64,000 nt of DNA, from the NCBI GenBank assembly GCA_027625915.1, contig JANTQA010000026.1:5022001-5086000 (forward strand), read 5' to 3'. Origin of the DNA: Anaeramoeba flamelloides. Lineage: Eukaryota > Metamonada > Anaeramoebidae. The notes under the pieces were generated by a model. It worked only from the letters and a program-made list of their open reading frames with translations. It was not told the origin of the DNA and did not search any database. Shown here piece by piece: positions 22,526-35,683 of this stretch. Positions within the stretch are counted from its first letter, which is position 1. Every line of letters begins with the position of its first letter. The position numbers and the translations under genes were made by a program.

Positions 22526-24177
22526 GATTTCGAAAGCAAATTTTTTATTGGGTTTCTTTTTCTTTGATTAATATTCCAATTCAAATCTCAGCCAATAATA
22601 CTAAATGAAGTATAGGTGATTCAATAAATGGATATTCGGTAGAAGCTTAAATACAGTTTATCAATTAAATTGAGATCTATTATGCAAAAAATTTTTTTCT
22701 TTGAGGTTTTGAAAAAGTTGTTTTCTGATTTTCAAAAAATGAAAAAAAATTGCAAAGAAAATTTCAATTTTGAAAAATTTTTTTAACAAATTTTTTGTTC
22801 TTATTCACAAGTATTATTATAACAATTAAATTAATTTTTGGCAGAAAAAAATTGATTTTGAATTTAGAGGAAAAAATTAACTAATTCCCAAATATCTTGA
22901 AGAAATTTTTATTTTGAAAAATTGAATTTTGTCTTAATACAAAAACAAAATTTCAGAGTAAAATTTTTACATGACTTTAAAACTTTGATTATTATAACCA
23001 CTCTTCTTAATAAAAAAACAATTATTTTTTAATCCGTTGAATATATCAATTTTTTGATTAACCAAAGTTTTATCTCAAAAAAGAAAAAAAATCATTATAT
23101 TAATATTACTGGTAAAAAAGAAATGTTATAGTATAATAGTGATCAAAATTACAATAAACGAGGTAAAAACTAGATAAATTGTGAGAAATAAAATGAATTT
23201 AATAGTTTTCTTTTTCAGAAAAAATCGAAAAAACAAATTGATCTCACTAAACTAATTTTCTTTTATGGCTTTCGTAGTTGATCAGAATTTTTAGACACTT
23301 GGGATCTACAAAATTTGTAAGTAGAGAATACCACAAATAACATATTTTAAAATTTTGCCTTGTTGTCGTAGAAGACTAGTCCCTTAAAAACATTTTTGTG
23401 AATTTTTCAGTATCATGAATAAACTTTATTACTCAGGTGGTACGCTAATTTGAATTTAAGATATCTAAATCTCTCAAAAGGTTTTAATTTTCTGAATTAA
23501 GGATTGAATAAGTTAGTTTGATGCCACCCTCATTTTAAATAAGAATGTGGATTGTCAAAATAAGTCTGTATTAAAAACATAAAAAACCTCACCCCAGTGT
23601 AACAATTCTGAATTATAAGGATCTTTTTTTTTTTTTTTTTTAATGATTTGGGAAGAGAAGAAAATGGGTTTGTTTTTTTGAGACCATTTTAAGAGAAAAT
23701 TGTTCTCTTAGTAATTAATACCCATAAATTGCAATTTATGTTTGGAAATATTTACTTAATTTCCCTTATTGAAATTATTATGATTAAGCTTTGAATAAAG
23801 CATTTTATGAAGTCAAGTGTTAAGAAACTCTGTAAAATTAGTTTTTCTTCAAAATATTCTTTATCCTGGACTGTTTGATAAGAAACAGTTGGAAAATTTA
23901 TAAAAATGGAAATTGAAGTAAAAATTTTTTCGAAATTTATTAGAATTTATCAGTATTATCAATATTTGTCCATTGAATTTTTCCTCAAAAGCTGAAGAAA
24001 TTGCATTAGCTTTTAAATGATACTGAGAACAAAGAAAGAAAAAATAGTAAAAATATTTGGTATTTGAGAGTTTATCCATGTCTTATTTCCACAATTTACG
24101 ATATTTGGACAGATCTTTTATTTTAATTTTTTACAGTTCGAAAAGTGTTTTTTTATTACACAAAAAATAATTTTCTA

Positions 24178-24648
24178 TATAGTAGTGAAATTAATACCGG
24201 TAATTGAAAAAATACCTGAAAAGATTTTTAACTGCGAATATTACGAAAATTGCTGTGTAATTGTAAATATTTAATATCAAATCCTTTTTATAAATAACCA
24301 AATTTTCTATGAACCTAGTAATAAACCTTCCTAAAGTTCATTAAATAAGGTCTTTATTGAATACTCAAGTAATTTTTTGATAGCATAAGTAGATCTACTT
24401 TTTTTGAAAAACAATAGAGGTTTGCTAGAGTTTGGAAAATGATATTTTTTATTCTTGCTTTTTGATTGATTGAATGGTGTTTTGAACAAGTGTAATTTCA
24501 TCAATCATCATTCTAATAAGTGGGTTAGCTATAATTTTAAAATTTTGATTCTTAGAAAAAGGATTTGATTTTAAATAAAAGAAATTACACAAAAATTTTA
24601 CTAATATTCACAATTAAAAATCTGGTCAGGTATTTTTTTCACTACTAT
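24178..24648. mobile_element. Foldback/MITE with about 110-bp inverted arms
   Basis: The left arm (24178-24290) begins TATAGTAGTGAA. It matches the reverse complement of the right arm (about 24540-24649), which ends TTCACTACTATA. Inner shared blocks include AATACCTG, TTTTTAA.TG.GAATATTA and ATCAAATCCTTTTT. TA dinucleotides flank both ends. The core of about 250 bp is non-coding. Confidence 0.7.
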
Positions 24649-26900
24649 AATTGAAAAATTGATTTTTTTTTTTTTTCTACATAATGAGAAAAATTGAAAT
24701 TTCTTTGTTTTTGGATAACTCCCCAATTAAGAGTAACTTTTTAAAAATCACTTCTCTAATCTTCTTAGAAAATATTTTTAAAGAGTTGCCAAAAATTTTA
24801 ATCAATTTATTTGATAAAATGACTAAATAAAACTTATTCAAAATTTTGTGGAATTTTGAAAATTTTTTGATTTTATTTTTTTAACTGTGATAAAAATAAT
24901 TTTAAAACTTTTTTTAATAAAGAACTTCTTCAACTTAATATTAATTCCAAGAGTGATGATATTTTATCAAATACCGATATATTAATTTTGAATTTATCTC
25001 ATTTAAATATTTGTATTAAAAAAAATCAAAAATATGTAAAACATACATTTTGAGGTTTCAATTAAATCCACTTGAGGTTTATTCATTATTTTCATATTTA
25101 TCTTTTGTGTTGCTATGTGGAATGTTTTATAAAGTGAACACTTTCTTCACAAAATTGAAGAAATCTTGCAAAAATTTTGTATAAAAATCAATTTCAATTT
25201 AAAGGATCTTTTTTTGAAAGGTCTGTTCCAGCTTGAGAAAAAGGAATAAACTTTTACAAAAAGTACATTGTAAATACAAAAGGGACATATAATAATAATA
25301 ATGAATACCCTGAAAAAGGATTCGCAAAAAAATATTGAATAAAATTATGAAAATAGGGATATTGAAGTTTAGCAACAATTTTATTACTGCTTCTAAAAAT
25401 TTTTTATCACAATTTTTTAAAATAACGATCGCACTTTTTTTTTACTACATTTCCCAACAACCAGAATAATTTATCATTAACAAACACTTCGAATTTAAAA
25501 TATTTTCAATTGTTTTACCTTTTAAATTGAAATCAATATTATTGGTGACTTTAATGGAAAACAAATTTATCAAATTATTTGAAATTTGTTACTATTTTCC
25601 TTTTCAAATTATTTTAATCAAGACTATCAACATTCTTATTAATTAATTGAATAGCTAATTTTTTTTATTTTTTATTTATTTATTGTTTTTATTTGGGTTT
25701 TTCAATTCTTGACTTGGGTTAAATACATTAATCTAAATTATAATAATTAATATGTTTTGTTTTTGAATCTACAAATCAAAAGAAAAACTTTTATAAAGCA
25801 ATGGAACTATAAATTTTATTTTCAAGTAAATTAATACATGGTTGCATTTTAATTCTTTAAAATTTAAACACATTTTCAAAATTGAAAGAAATTATTATAC
25901 ACATTGTAAAAAATTTAAATAAATTAAATATTCTTTTTAAAATTAACATTTATTCTCATTACAATTTTTTTTTTTCATAAAAAAAATTTGAAAATTAAAT
26001 ATTTTATCTTATTTGAAAGTTTGATAATTGCTAGAAAATCAAATGTTTTCTTAAATCAAAAAGAATTGAGAAAATAACCGTAATATTATTTACTTGATAT
26101 AAAATAACATATAACATCACTTCTACCCAGAATCAATTTAAAATCTATTAATTTTCATCTTTGGAATTCACTAACATACAAAATTGAAAATTTAGAGTTG
26201 ATAAAAACAATATTTTTTATGAATATTTTATCATTCTTCAAAATAATAATTTTAAAAAAATATAAAAATTAAGGAACTTCACATTGTTTAAACATTAGTT
26301 TTATTTATTTTTTTTTTTTGGGTTCACCCTTTTAAAAATAATAAACTCTAGAAAAACTAATTTTTTTGTGGTAATTTTTTTAAAAAATACACAAAGAAAT
26401 TAATTTTAGTTCAATTAAACATTGAGATATTAACATTTATATCGAATAAATAATAGTTATATATTTAATCATCACTTGTATTTTAAAACTGAAAAATAGA
26501 AAAACACCTTACAATGATAAAACTTGAAGTGTCTGGAGAGTACAAGGGGGGTGCTGTGGGATGTTAGATTTAATCGATTTTTAAAAATTTTTGTACAAAA
26601 AAAATATTCTACTCCATTCTTTTAAATTAAAAAAAAAAAAACCCTATACACTCCATGGGCTTTATTAAACTCTACAACACTTACAAAAACCCACTTCTAA
26701 TAACATTTACAAGCCCAGTCTACATTTTTGAAAAATAGTCTATTTCTTTTTTCAACTTTTTTTCAACCAAATTATAATATTTTTTATTTTAATTTTTTTT
26801 TTTTTTTTGAAAATTATATATAAAAATCAAAAAATTATTGTTTTTTTTCAAATTTAATTCCTTTTTCAATTTTGATATTTAAAAAATAAACATCTTATAG

Positions 26901-28570
26901 TTGCTATTTCTCTCAAAGATTCTGATTATGTAATTGATGTTTTAAGAGAAAATATTCAAGATAAAGGATTTAAATTATTTGTTAAAAATAAAGATCGAGT
27001 TTATCTTGAAACAAAAAGCATCAGTGAAGAATCCGAAGCAGAAGAAACATCTTCTGGGAGTGAAGAAACGAATTCTATTAGTTCTGATGATTTAATGGAT
27101 TTTTTTGGAGTAGATATTAATGAAGAAAAAGAAAAATTGAAAAAAAAAAAGAAAAAAAATAGGAAAAAAAAGAAGCGAAATTTAAAAGCAAAAGGTAAAA
27201 AAAAAAAAGGAAATAAATCAAAAGCCAATAAAAAAAAGAAAAAAAAATCAAAATCAAAAGACAACACCCAAAAAAAAAAATCTACAAAAGAGATCACAAA
27301 CAAAATTGAAACAAAATCAATACCAACCGTAATTTCGGAATTAGAACCAAAAGAAGAAGATAAAGAGAAACAAGAAGATAAAGAGAAAGAAGAAGATAAA
27401 GAGAAACAAAAAGACAAAGAGAAACAAAAAAACAAAGAGAAAGAAGAAGATAAAGAGAAAGAAGAAGATAAAGATGATGAAGAACTTGGAAAAGAAGAGC
27501 CAAAAAAATTGGATCAAAAAGAAGACGAAATAAAAGAAGTCAAAGAAATTAAGGAAGAAACTGGAGATAAAAAAAAAATTGCAGAAATTAAATTAGAAAT
27601 CAAGAATAATCGAAAGGAAGAAACTATTGATAATGGAAACGAAAATAAAAATGAAAATACACCAAAATCAAAAAAAAAAGGAAATCAGGGGAAAAAAAAA
27701 AAAAACAAGAAAAAGAAATTAGATCAAGACGAAGACACACCTAGTGTTGGAAAAAAAAAAAAAAACAAAAAAAAGAAAAATAAAGCAACAAAAAAAAAGA
27801 AAAAGAAAGAAAATGAAAATAACGAAGACGCTGGTGGTGTTGTAAATGAAAAAGAAACTGAGAGTGAAAATACACCAAAAACAAAAAAAAAGGGAAACAA
27901 AAAGAAAAAGAAAAAAAATAAAAAAAAGAAATTAGATCAAGATGAAGACACACCTAGTGTTGGAAAAAAAAAAAAAAACAAAAAAAAGAAAAATAAAGCA
28001 ACAAAAAAAAAGAAAAAGAAAGAAAACAAAAACGCTGAAGAAACTGGTGGTGTCGTAAATGAAAAAGAAACAGAAAGTGAAAATACACCAAAAACAAAAA
28101 AAAAAGGAAACAAAAAGAAAAAGAAAAAAAATAAAAAAAAGAAATTAGATCAAGACGAAGACACACCTATCGTTGGTAAAAAAAAGAACAAGAAAAAGAA
28201 AAAGAAAAATAAAAAAAAGAAATTGGATCAAGATGAAGACACACCTACAGTTGGTAAAAAAAAGAAAAAGAAAAATAAAAAAAAAAATAAAAAAAAAATT
28301 AATAATAATATAGAAACAGACGAAATTCAATCAACAACACAAAACGAAAAAGTTAGTCCATCTAAAAATGCAATTTTGAACACAAAAAAAAAGCTTGCAC
28401 CAAAACCATTACCTAAAATCTCTAACAAACCAAAAAATGATGAAAACACACTTAGTGATCCTAAACAAAATAATAAAACTGATTCTCCAAAGGTAAGCAA
28501 TGTGGATTCAAGTTCGAGTAAAAATACTTCTTCAAATTTTAAAGTTGCCTCTTCAACAAATAAAAATAAT
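26901..28570 (+). CDS. Lysine-rich repetitive exon, probably 5' part of the PH-PX-ankyrin gene
   Basis: The exon opens after ATCTTATAG with a two-base split codon and reads AISLKDSDYVIDVLRENIQD (a folded-looking start), then an acidic/Ser patch, then about 450 residues of K/E/N. There are two exact 213-bp spacings and one 78-bp spacing between four KLDQDEDTP units (27719, 27932, 28145, 28223), so the segment grew by tandem duplication in whole codons. It ends with a Ser-rich tail at a strong GTAAGT donor (28571) in phase 0. The next exon in the same phase starts at 31279, so I infer one gene with a 2.7-kb intron. No domain identified; the basic tract could bind acidic lipids or nucleic acids. 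Its first exons are not seen. Confidence 0.6.
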
Positions 28571-29179
28571 GTAAGTTATTATTTTCTTTTGTTAACAAAT
28601 TAAAAAATGGTCAAAATAACCTGTTTTTTTCATATAAAATTTCATATTAACCTTGAAAAGAACGTAAAATTGACATTAATAACATTTTATTTCATCAGAT
28701 AATTTAATTTTATGAAAATGTGTTATTTGCCAATCATATTCAATTCGAATTCAATAATACAATGTGTTAATTATACAACATTTCGCTTTAAAAATCACTC
28801 CGATCTGAATTTTAAATGAGATAAAATTTTCATCTCATTTTTTTTTTTTAATTTAATTATATTTTTTTCACACTTTGGAATTCACACTAATGAATATATA
28901 CTATCCATAAATTCTTTTTACCATTTAAAAGAGAATAGGATAATTATATTAATTTTCTTAAAAATAAAAGTAATAAAAGAAATTAAAATACCTCCCTTTG
29001 AAATTCAAATCCAAATATACTAATTTATAAAAAATATTTTCGTTAATAGATATTATTTATCGATTACACAATAAATATTATCATAAATTTAATTGAAATT
29101 TCAAAAAAAAATGTACCCAATCTTGAAATTAAAAATCAAGGAAAAATTTGATTACTATTATATCAAATTTATTTTCAAT

Positions 29180-30045
29180 ACTAAACTTTGATTCAAAATT
29201 TTTAACAGACCAAAAATCAATTTTTGAAAAAAAAACAATATTAAATAATCAATTCTTGAAGAAATACCAAATTAGAACCATTCACTAATTTATTGAAATG
29301 TTATCAAAAGTTTATAAATTGCAATACTCACAAAATAAAAAATAAAAAATAAATAATTATCAACACAAATAAATTATCGGTGTGTTAAAAATGTTGAAGA
29401 GAGCAAAATAAAAAAAATGTATTGGATTTATTGTTAAGGGTTAAATGAAACCTCATCTAATCTGTTAAAGAGGGAATTTAAAAGTCACTAAATTTGAGAC
29501 TTCTAATTCAAAGAGTATTTAAATAGATACAGCTATCATAAGTATTTGAAACTTAATTTAATTTTCTAAAAAAAAAGAAAAGAAAGAATAAAAAAAGAAG
29601 TAGGGAAAAAATGATAGAAAGAAAAGAATGAAGAGTGGAAAAAAAAAGAGGTTTGAAATAATTGTTCTGATAGATCTGAAGTTTTCTGGTTTAAATGAAT
29701 TTTCTGATAAAAAAAATGTATTGGTAAATTTGTTTAAATTCTATTAGGATTATTAATACGATTAAATAGTTAGATACGGTCTACTAATTTTATTTGAGTT
29801 CTTTTATTTTGAATAACTCAACTTTAGCCAAATATCAATCGATTCGAAAATTTTTTAATTTAATCTAAACAGGTTGCGTTATTCAAAAAAGGAAATAAAA
29901 ACAAAAAAACTAAATGATGAAAAAATGATTTTCAAATTTTATAAAAATCAAAATTATTTCCAATTTGAATGAAATTGTATTATTGTAATTCTTTTAACTG
30001 TTTTAACTATGTATAAAAATTTTGGAATTTTAGTTTATTGTGAGA
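29180..30045 (+). repeat. Dispersed repeat R copy, split by a SINE-like insertion
   Basis: Matches 16025-16565 and 47525-48085 (shared: GAAATACCAAATTAGAACCA and TGATGAAAAAATGATTTTCA) except for an extra segment at 29426-29709 absent from both sisters. Core codons NSTLAKYQSI match the 69-codon ORF at 16.9 kb. Decayed. Confidence 0.75.
29426..29709. mobile_element. SINE-like insertion with a 15-bp target duplication
   Basis: A 284-bp segment flanked by identical 15-mers AAAAAAATGTATTGG at 29411-29425 and 29710-29724. Sister copies of the host repeat read straight through the site, so the empty state is visible. It has a purine-rich 3' half and no ORF. Its 5' part resembles 42448-42650, sharing AATCTGTTAAAGAG. 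Long direct duplications, small size and no coding capacity fit a SINE moved by a LINE; LINE fragments are present nearby. Confidence 0.75.
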
Positions 30046-31278
30046 AATGAATTCTTGTTTTTAAAAGGTTGATCCATTTTTCTCAATTTTGGAAAAGTTC
30101 TAAAATCCAAAATATTTCGTAAATTGTTTTAAAAAAAATTTTTTTTTCTTTGAAAGAAGAAAGAAATTTTATTGTTTGGGAAGGAGAAGTGTGAAAAATA
30201 AATTTTTTTAAATAAAATCACAAAGTTTTTAAATAACAACTCTGTATCAAAAAATAAACAATAAATTTCAAAATATTTAATAATTATTTTAAACCTGAAA
30301 AAAATATATATTTCGTAATTCAATACAGATTTCAAATTAATTTTTTCTTTTTATTTATTGAAACAAAAAAAATAAGAGAAAAAACACCCAACCATTAAGA
30401 TCAAAATGTACCCAAAGTATTTTTTCAAAAACCTGTTAAATTCAACTCAAAACTTTAATAAATACCTTCTTTTAATGATATAATTTCCAATCAATAATTA
30501 ATAACCCAATCTTAATTCTTTCAGTGAGTCAGTAATAACCTAAGGGTTAAATGTATCAATATACTTTATTATTATTTCTCAATTTTCTTAATATTTTCAA
30601 ATAAATCAAACGAATTCAGATTAATAATAGTAAAAAAAAAAATAATAATAGATATTCTCAAATAACTAATTTTAATAATAACAGTTCTTTATTTATCCTC
30701 TTAATATTTGAAAAAAAACATTACATAATCTTTTAAATTTCCAGAAATTTAATTAAATATTTATAAATAAAAATAAATGATCAATTTTTTTAGATCTTTA
30801 ATGATTCAGCATCAGATTTTTTTTTTAATATTTTATTTTTAAAATAAGATTAAGTCTTCAATGTTATTTGTACATAAAAACTATTAGAAATTCCTAAAAG
30901 TGGGAATTCCTAAAAAGAAAAATTTTTTTCGAATATATTCTATTTGTTTTTCAATTTAAAAAATTCAAACTGAAAAGGATCTAGATTCGATTTAACTGGA
31001 AAATTAATTGTTTAAAAAAGAACTATTTTAAAAATGATAAATTCATTTCTCTAAAGTTGATAAATGAATTGGTTTATAAATTTTAATTATATTCTTTTAA
31101 AAATAAGTTCTCTATTATCTTTGAGGAAAAAAAATAAATAAGTACCACTAACTCCTTAATGAAAAAATTATTAAATTTTAAATTTTATTTATTTATAATT
31201 TCTTTTTTACATAATTTTTAATTATTCCTACTAAAAAAAAAAATATATTTTAAAATATTTCTTTAATATATAATTTAG

Positions 31279-32491
31279 AAACAAAAACAAAAAATTACTG
31301 GATTGGCTCGTTTTAAAAAATCAAATAGCACAAATGTAAAAAAGCCAGAAAAAGAATCATTACTAAATAATAACAAAAAAAATGTTGATCAGGGTACAGG
31401 TGATGAAAATGAAGATAAAAATAAAAACACTACCACCACGACCACCACCAAGAATAATAATAATAATAATAATAAAAATAAAAATAACAATAATGATGAT
31501 GATAATAATAATAATAGCAACATTAATAGCAACAAAAATAATATCGATAAAAATAGAAAAACAATAGATAGTTTTGAAGGAATTAAATCAATTCAAAATC
31601 AAACTATAAAACAGATTGAAGTTGATTATACCTTTCCAGAAAAATATAAATTTAAAAAAATCAAAGTGGAATTCCAATTATTCAATAGAAATATCATGGA
31701 TTATGTTGTAGAATCCAATACTAAATATTTAAAACTTGAAGGTTTTTTTATGGAAACTCAAGGTCAATTGGAAAAAATTCAAAAAAATATTGGTATTTTA
31801 GAAATCATTAAACTTGAAATGGAAGATAAGGGCTCAAATTTTAATAAACATTTATTTCAAATTAAAGGTGTTGTAGAAACTCAGATTACTGATTTTTTTA
31901 ATTTTTCTATTCCTTGGATGATTGAAGTAAAAATATTTTTATTTTATTCTTAAATTTATTTTATTTTATTAAAAATAAACAATTAAAATTAAAAATTCTC
32001 CGTATTCACCTTTTTAATTATTCTATCATCTCTATATTACCAAAAGCATTATAAAATACCAAAAGCAAATTATACCTATGAAAATTTAAGTGAGCTTGAA
32101 AAACCAATTTTCAAAAAATCAGGAGGAATTAATTCCAATAATCAATCTGAAGCATTGACATTATTAAAAGATTTGGAATCAATGAAGCAATTTCTGATAG
32201 CAAAAGACAAAGTAAGAAAATAATTATTCCGATGGGAATTAATTTTTAGTATTTCCTTTTTATTTTTAAAAATATAAATTCCTTTTATAATGATTGAAAA
32301 AAAAAAAAAAATATTAATATTAGATAAACACATAAGTTTTATCCTAAATTAATAAAAAAAAATATTCCAATTTGTTTAAATAAACTATATTCTGCTTATA
32401 AAGCCATTGTTTAAAAAATAAAATTAAATTTTTTACGATTTAAATTAATATTGTCTATTTTTGAAATTTCCCCATTAAAAGCAATCCAAAA

Positions 32492-32530
<39 letters not shown>

Positions 32531-35500
32531 ATAAATAATACTGAATCCAAGAAAACAACACTTAAACATTTACAAAATATTTATTTAGATAAAAAAAAAA
32601 AAACATTCAATTAATCAAGAAAAGATGAATTTATGATATAATTATAAAAATCAAAAATTTATTATATACAATAATAATTCTTGTTATTTTTTTCAAAAAA
32701 TTAATTACAACTAAATAAACAAAAAAAAAAAAAAAAAAAAAAAATAATCAAACAAAACCAATAGGGGGTATTAGATTTAATTAAACAAGATTTAGGTGTT
32801 TATTGGTTTAATACAAATAATGAATTAGAAATGTCAAGTGGAAGGCCACCTTCAAGTACGAAATTTGGAGTAAAATTTTCAGGAAAGCCATTAAAAGCTG
32901 GAACGTTAGATTCCAAAACAGGATTGGTATCTCGAAAGAATCCTTTCTATTTTACTTTAACGCAAACATTTTTACATTATGTCAAATTGGAACGAAACAA
33001 AAAACAAGATCTAGAAGAAAAAATCAAAAAAAGGCAATTAACAAGGTCGATACCATTAAGTATTTTAAACATCTCTAGTGGATCGAGTGCTAATAACGAT
33101 TTATCTCAGGAAAAGGAACAATATAGTTTTAGGATTTTAGATGGCACGCATCATATTGATGTTTTCCCAAATTCCCGATTAGAAAAAGAAAATTGGGTCA
33201 GGATGATTGGGCTGATGAAATCAAGATTACAAATCCAGAAATTGATTCGTGTAAATTCTGTGTCTGACAAATACCCCTGGTCGTATGCAGTAATTTTCCA
33301 TGGAAGTGATTTGGAACCGGGAGTTTATAGTTTTGATGTCCGGTGTTTAAATTCGATGTGGAACATTAAAAAGACATTCCAAGATTTGGTGGAATTTCGA
33401 GAAAAGTTGAGTACCACTTTCCCAACAATTATTTTCCCGATCTTAAGGAAGAAATTGGTCAAGAAGGAAGCCAAAACGGAATCAAAAAATAAAAAAAATC
33501 AAAATAAAAGTGAACAAAGCTTATTAAGTTTAATGATTAATGATCAACAACTTGAGGCGCTCATGTTTATTGATGCATTTATGAAAGAAATCTTGTCTGA
33601 TTTGGAAGTTTCTCAAAGTAAAGAAGTTCGAACATTTTTAGAAATTGATGAGATATTCCATCCATTATCGATGGAAGATCTTGAGCTAACCAAAATGATC
33701 TTCAAATTAGATAAAAAAACGGCAATGAAGGTGAATAAAGATGGAGATAGCATTTTACATTTTGTAATTAAAAATAAATGCAAAGATGAAATTATTAAAT
33801 TAATTTTGGAATATTTCCATTTTTTTTATAAGTTGCCCAATGCTAACAAACTAACACCAATTTTATTAGCAGTTCATTTAGGTCAATTAAACACTTTAAA
33901 AATTTTTTCTACATTTGATTCAATTGATTTAAATATGAAACACCAAAGTTTGCAAAATATAAATTCATTTTTGTATGCTGCGAAAAAGTCACAATTTCAA
34001 ATTTTACAATTTTTATATAACAATTCTCAAAGTAATCAAAATCTAAATGATAGCATAGTCAATGGTAATAATAAAACTAATAACAATCATAATGGAAATA
34101 ATAACAATAATTCCCGCGACAATAATAAAGATGGAAAGGAAAAGGTGAAGGAAACTAATCATACTCAAGAAAAATTAGATATCAATTTACAAGAAGAACA
34201 AAGCCAAAACTCTGCTTTACACTTCGCGGTATTAAAAGAAAATATTGAAATGATCAAATATTTATTAAAAATAGGAATAAATACAGAATTGAAAAATAAC
34301 TTTTTTTTGACCCCGTTACATATCGCAATAAAAAAAGAAAATATTGAAATTGTCAAATTATTACTCAAGAATCATTCCGATCCCACTTCAACGGATAATG
34401 AAGGCAAAACCAGCTTGCACATCTGCTCAGAAACAGGAAATGCAAAAATTCTAGATATTCTATTAAAGACCGGTAAATGTAACATTAATCAGGTAGATAC
34501 CTTTAATCGGACCGCCCTCTTTGACGCAATCAAGGCAAATTCGATTGATTGCATCAAATTGCTGATTAATAACAGGATCGGAATCAATCATTATGACGAA
34601 AGCAATATAAATGCCATCCATTATGCCCTACAAATCGGCAACATAGACATTATCGAATATTTCAGACAATTTGTTGTCCCAAGCCAGATTGAACTATATA
34701 AGCCAACAAAGTTGGGCGTATATCCTATCCATACCGCAACACGCTCGAAAAAAATTAAATTAATCGATTTTGTCTTGCAATATAAAAATGTGAATATCAA
34801 CGAGCAAAATAACGAAGGCAATACTGCTTTGCATATCGCTACGATCAATTCGGATTTGAATTCTGTAAAATATTTGTTTCGGAAAAAGGCAGATCCTTTA
34901 ATTAAAAATAATGATAATGAATTCCCGCTATTTTTAACTGCCGACATTGAAGTGGGGCAACTGGCAATTGAAATTACCTTCAATTTTTTGCAAAACAATT
35001 CCCAAATTGATTCGAGAAATGGCCAATTCCAAAGAACACTATTGCATCAGACCGTCATGAAAAGTAAGGACAAATTGTCCAGATTCCTTGTGGAAATGGG
35101 CGCCAATGTAAATATCAGGGATTCAATTGGCCAAACCGCTCTCCATTATATGATTTTAAACAAAAACAAAAGCAAAAACATATGGCTAGCACTATATTTT
35201 ATTCAAAGGGGAGCAAACCCTTATGTTACAAACCAAGAACAAAAAACTCCAATAGACCTCTATGGGATCGGCAAAGCGAAAAAGAAAATGAAAGAAGCCT
35301 GGGAAAATTACATGTCCTACAAGGAAGAATTGAAAAATAGATCAAAACTTGAAAATATACCACAAAAAAGGGTTTTGTCCCTAGTCAAAGTTAATTACTT
35401 CCCTCCAAACTCCATACATGAAAATTCACTGCAAGCTTCTACTAAATTTCCCACCAAAAAATTCATTTCTGTAAGAGCGTTTAAACAGGCAGCAGCAAAG

Positions 35501-35683
35501 AAATTTAAAGTAAACTCATCAGATGAAATTGAATTGGTTTTAAAAGAACTTAATAATGATAGAGTCACAAGAATCACTAATGATACGGATATTAATATTG
35601 TTTTTTCTCAAGATTGCGAAGTTAACGCTTATCATAAAGAAGATTGGGAAACACTTTTTCAATTTGAGAGTTTTGAAAATTAA
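31279..35683 (+). CDS. PH-PX-ankyrin repeat protein with N-terminal helical (BAR-like?) region
   Basis: Exons 31279-31926, 32047-32211 and 32765-35683 all join in phase 0 and end in TAA: 1,243 residues. The first two give an N/T/D-rich stretch, then a helical region (YLKLEGFFMETQGQLEKIQK) where a BAR-type dimeriser would sit; that label is a guess. From an in-exon Met at 32831 the third exon encodes, in order, a PH domain (about residues 18-130 counted from that Met) and a PX domain (about 148-275: YSFDVRCLN...W..KKTFQDLVEFREKL). Then follow roughly eleven ankyrin repeats (about 295-835: NSALHFAVLKENIEMIKYLL, KTSLHICSETGNAKILDILL), split by an N-rich insert. A ubiquitin- or PB1-like C-terminus follows. 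PH and PX bind phosphoinositides, so a membrane-recruited scaffold, probably endosomal, is likely. The lysine-rich exon at 26.9 kb is phase-compatible upstream. Confidence 0.82.
32495..32529. repeat. TA dinucleotide tract in intron
   Basis: About 17 TA units inside the 553-bp intron 32212-32764 of the PH-PX-ankyrin gene, which also carries a long A run just before its 3' splice site. Confidence 0.85.

Larger units (their letters stand above)
21909..26900. other. 5-kb region without supportable exons
   Basis: May include intron of the talin-like gene on the left and intron of the lysine-rich gene on the right (it ends in ATCTTATAG). It contains a foldback element at 24178-24648, a short hairpin at about 22423-22525 and a weak TTAA-flanked inverted-end pair (22266 and 23383). 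Otherwise it is AT-rich noise. Confidence 0.5.
28571..31278 (+). other. Presumed 2.7-kb intron carrying repeat R and a SINE
   Basis: Bounded by GTAAGT at 28571 and ATATAATTTAG at 31278, joining phase-0 exons. It contains a decayed repeat R (29180-30045) that is itself interrupted by a SINE-like insertion, which would explain its length against the roughly 120- and 550-bp introns further along the gene. Confidence 0.5.

Noticed and set aside
27001-28330. Minus-strand F/L/S-rich frames across the lysine-rich exon
   Set aside because: Antisense of AAA/GAA codons, hence artificial Phe/Leu/Ser runs.
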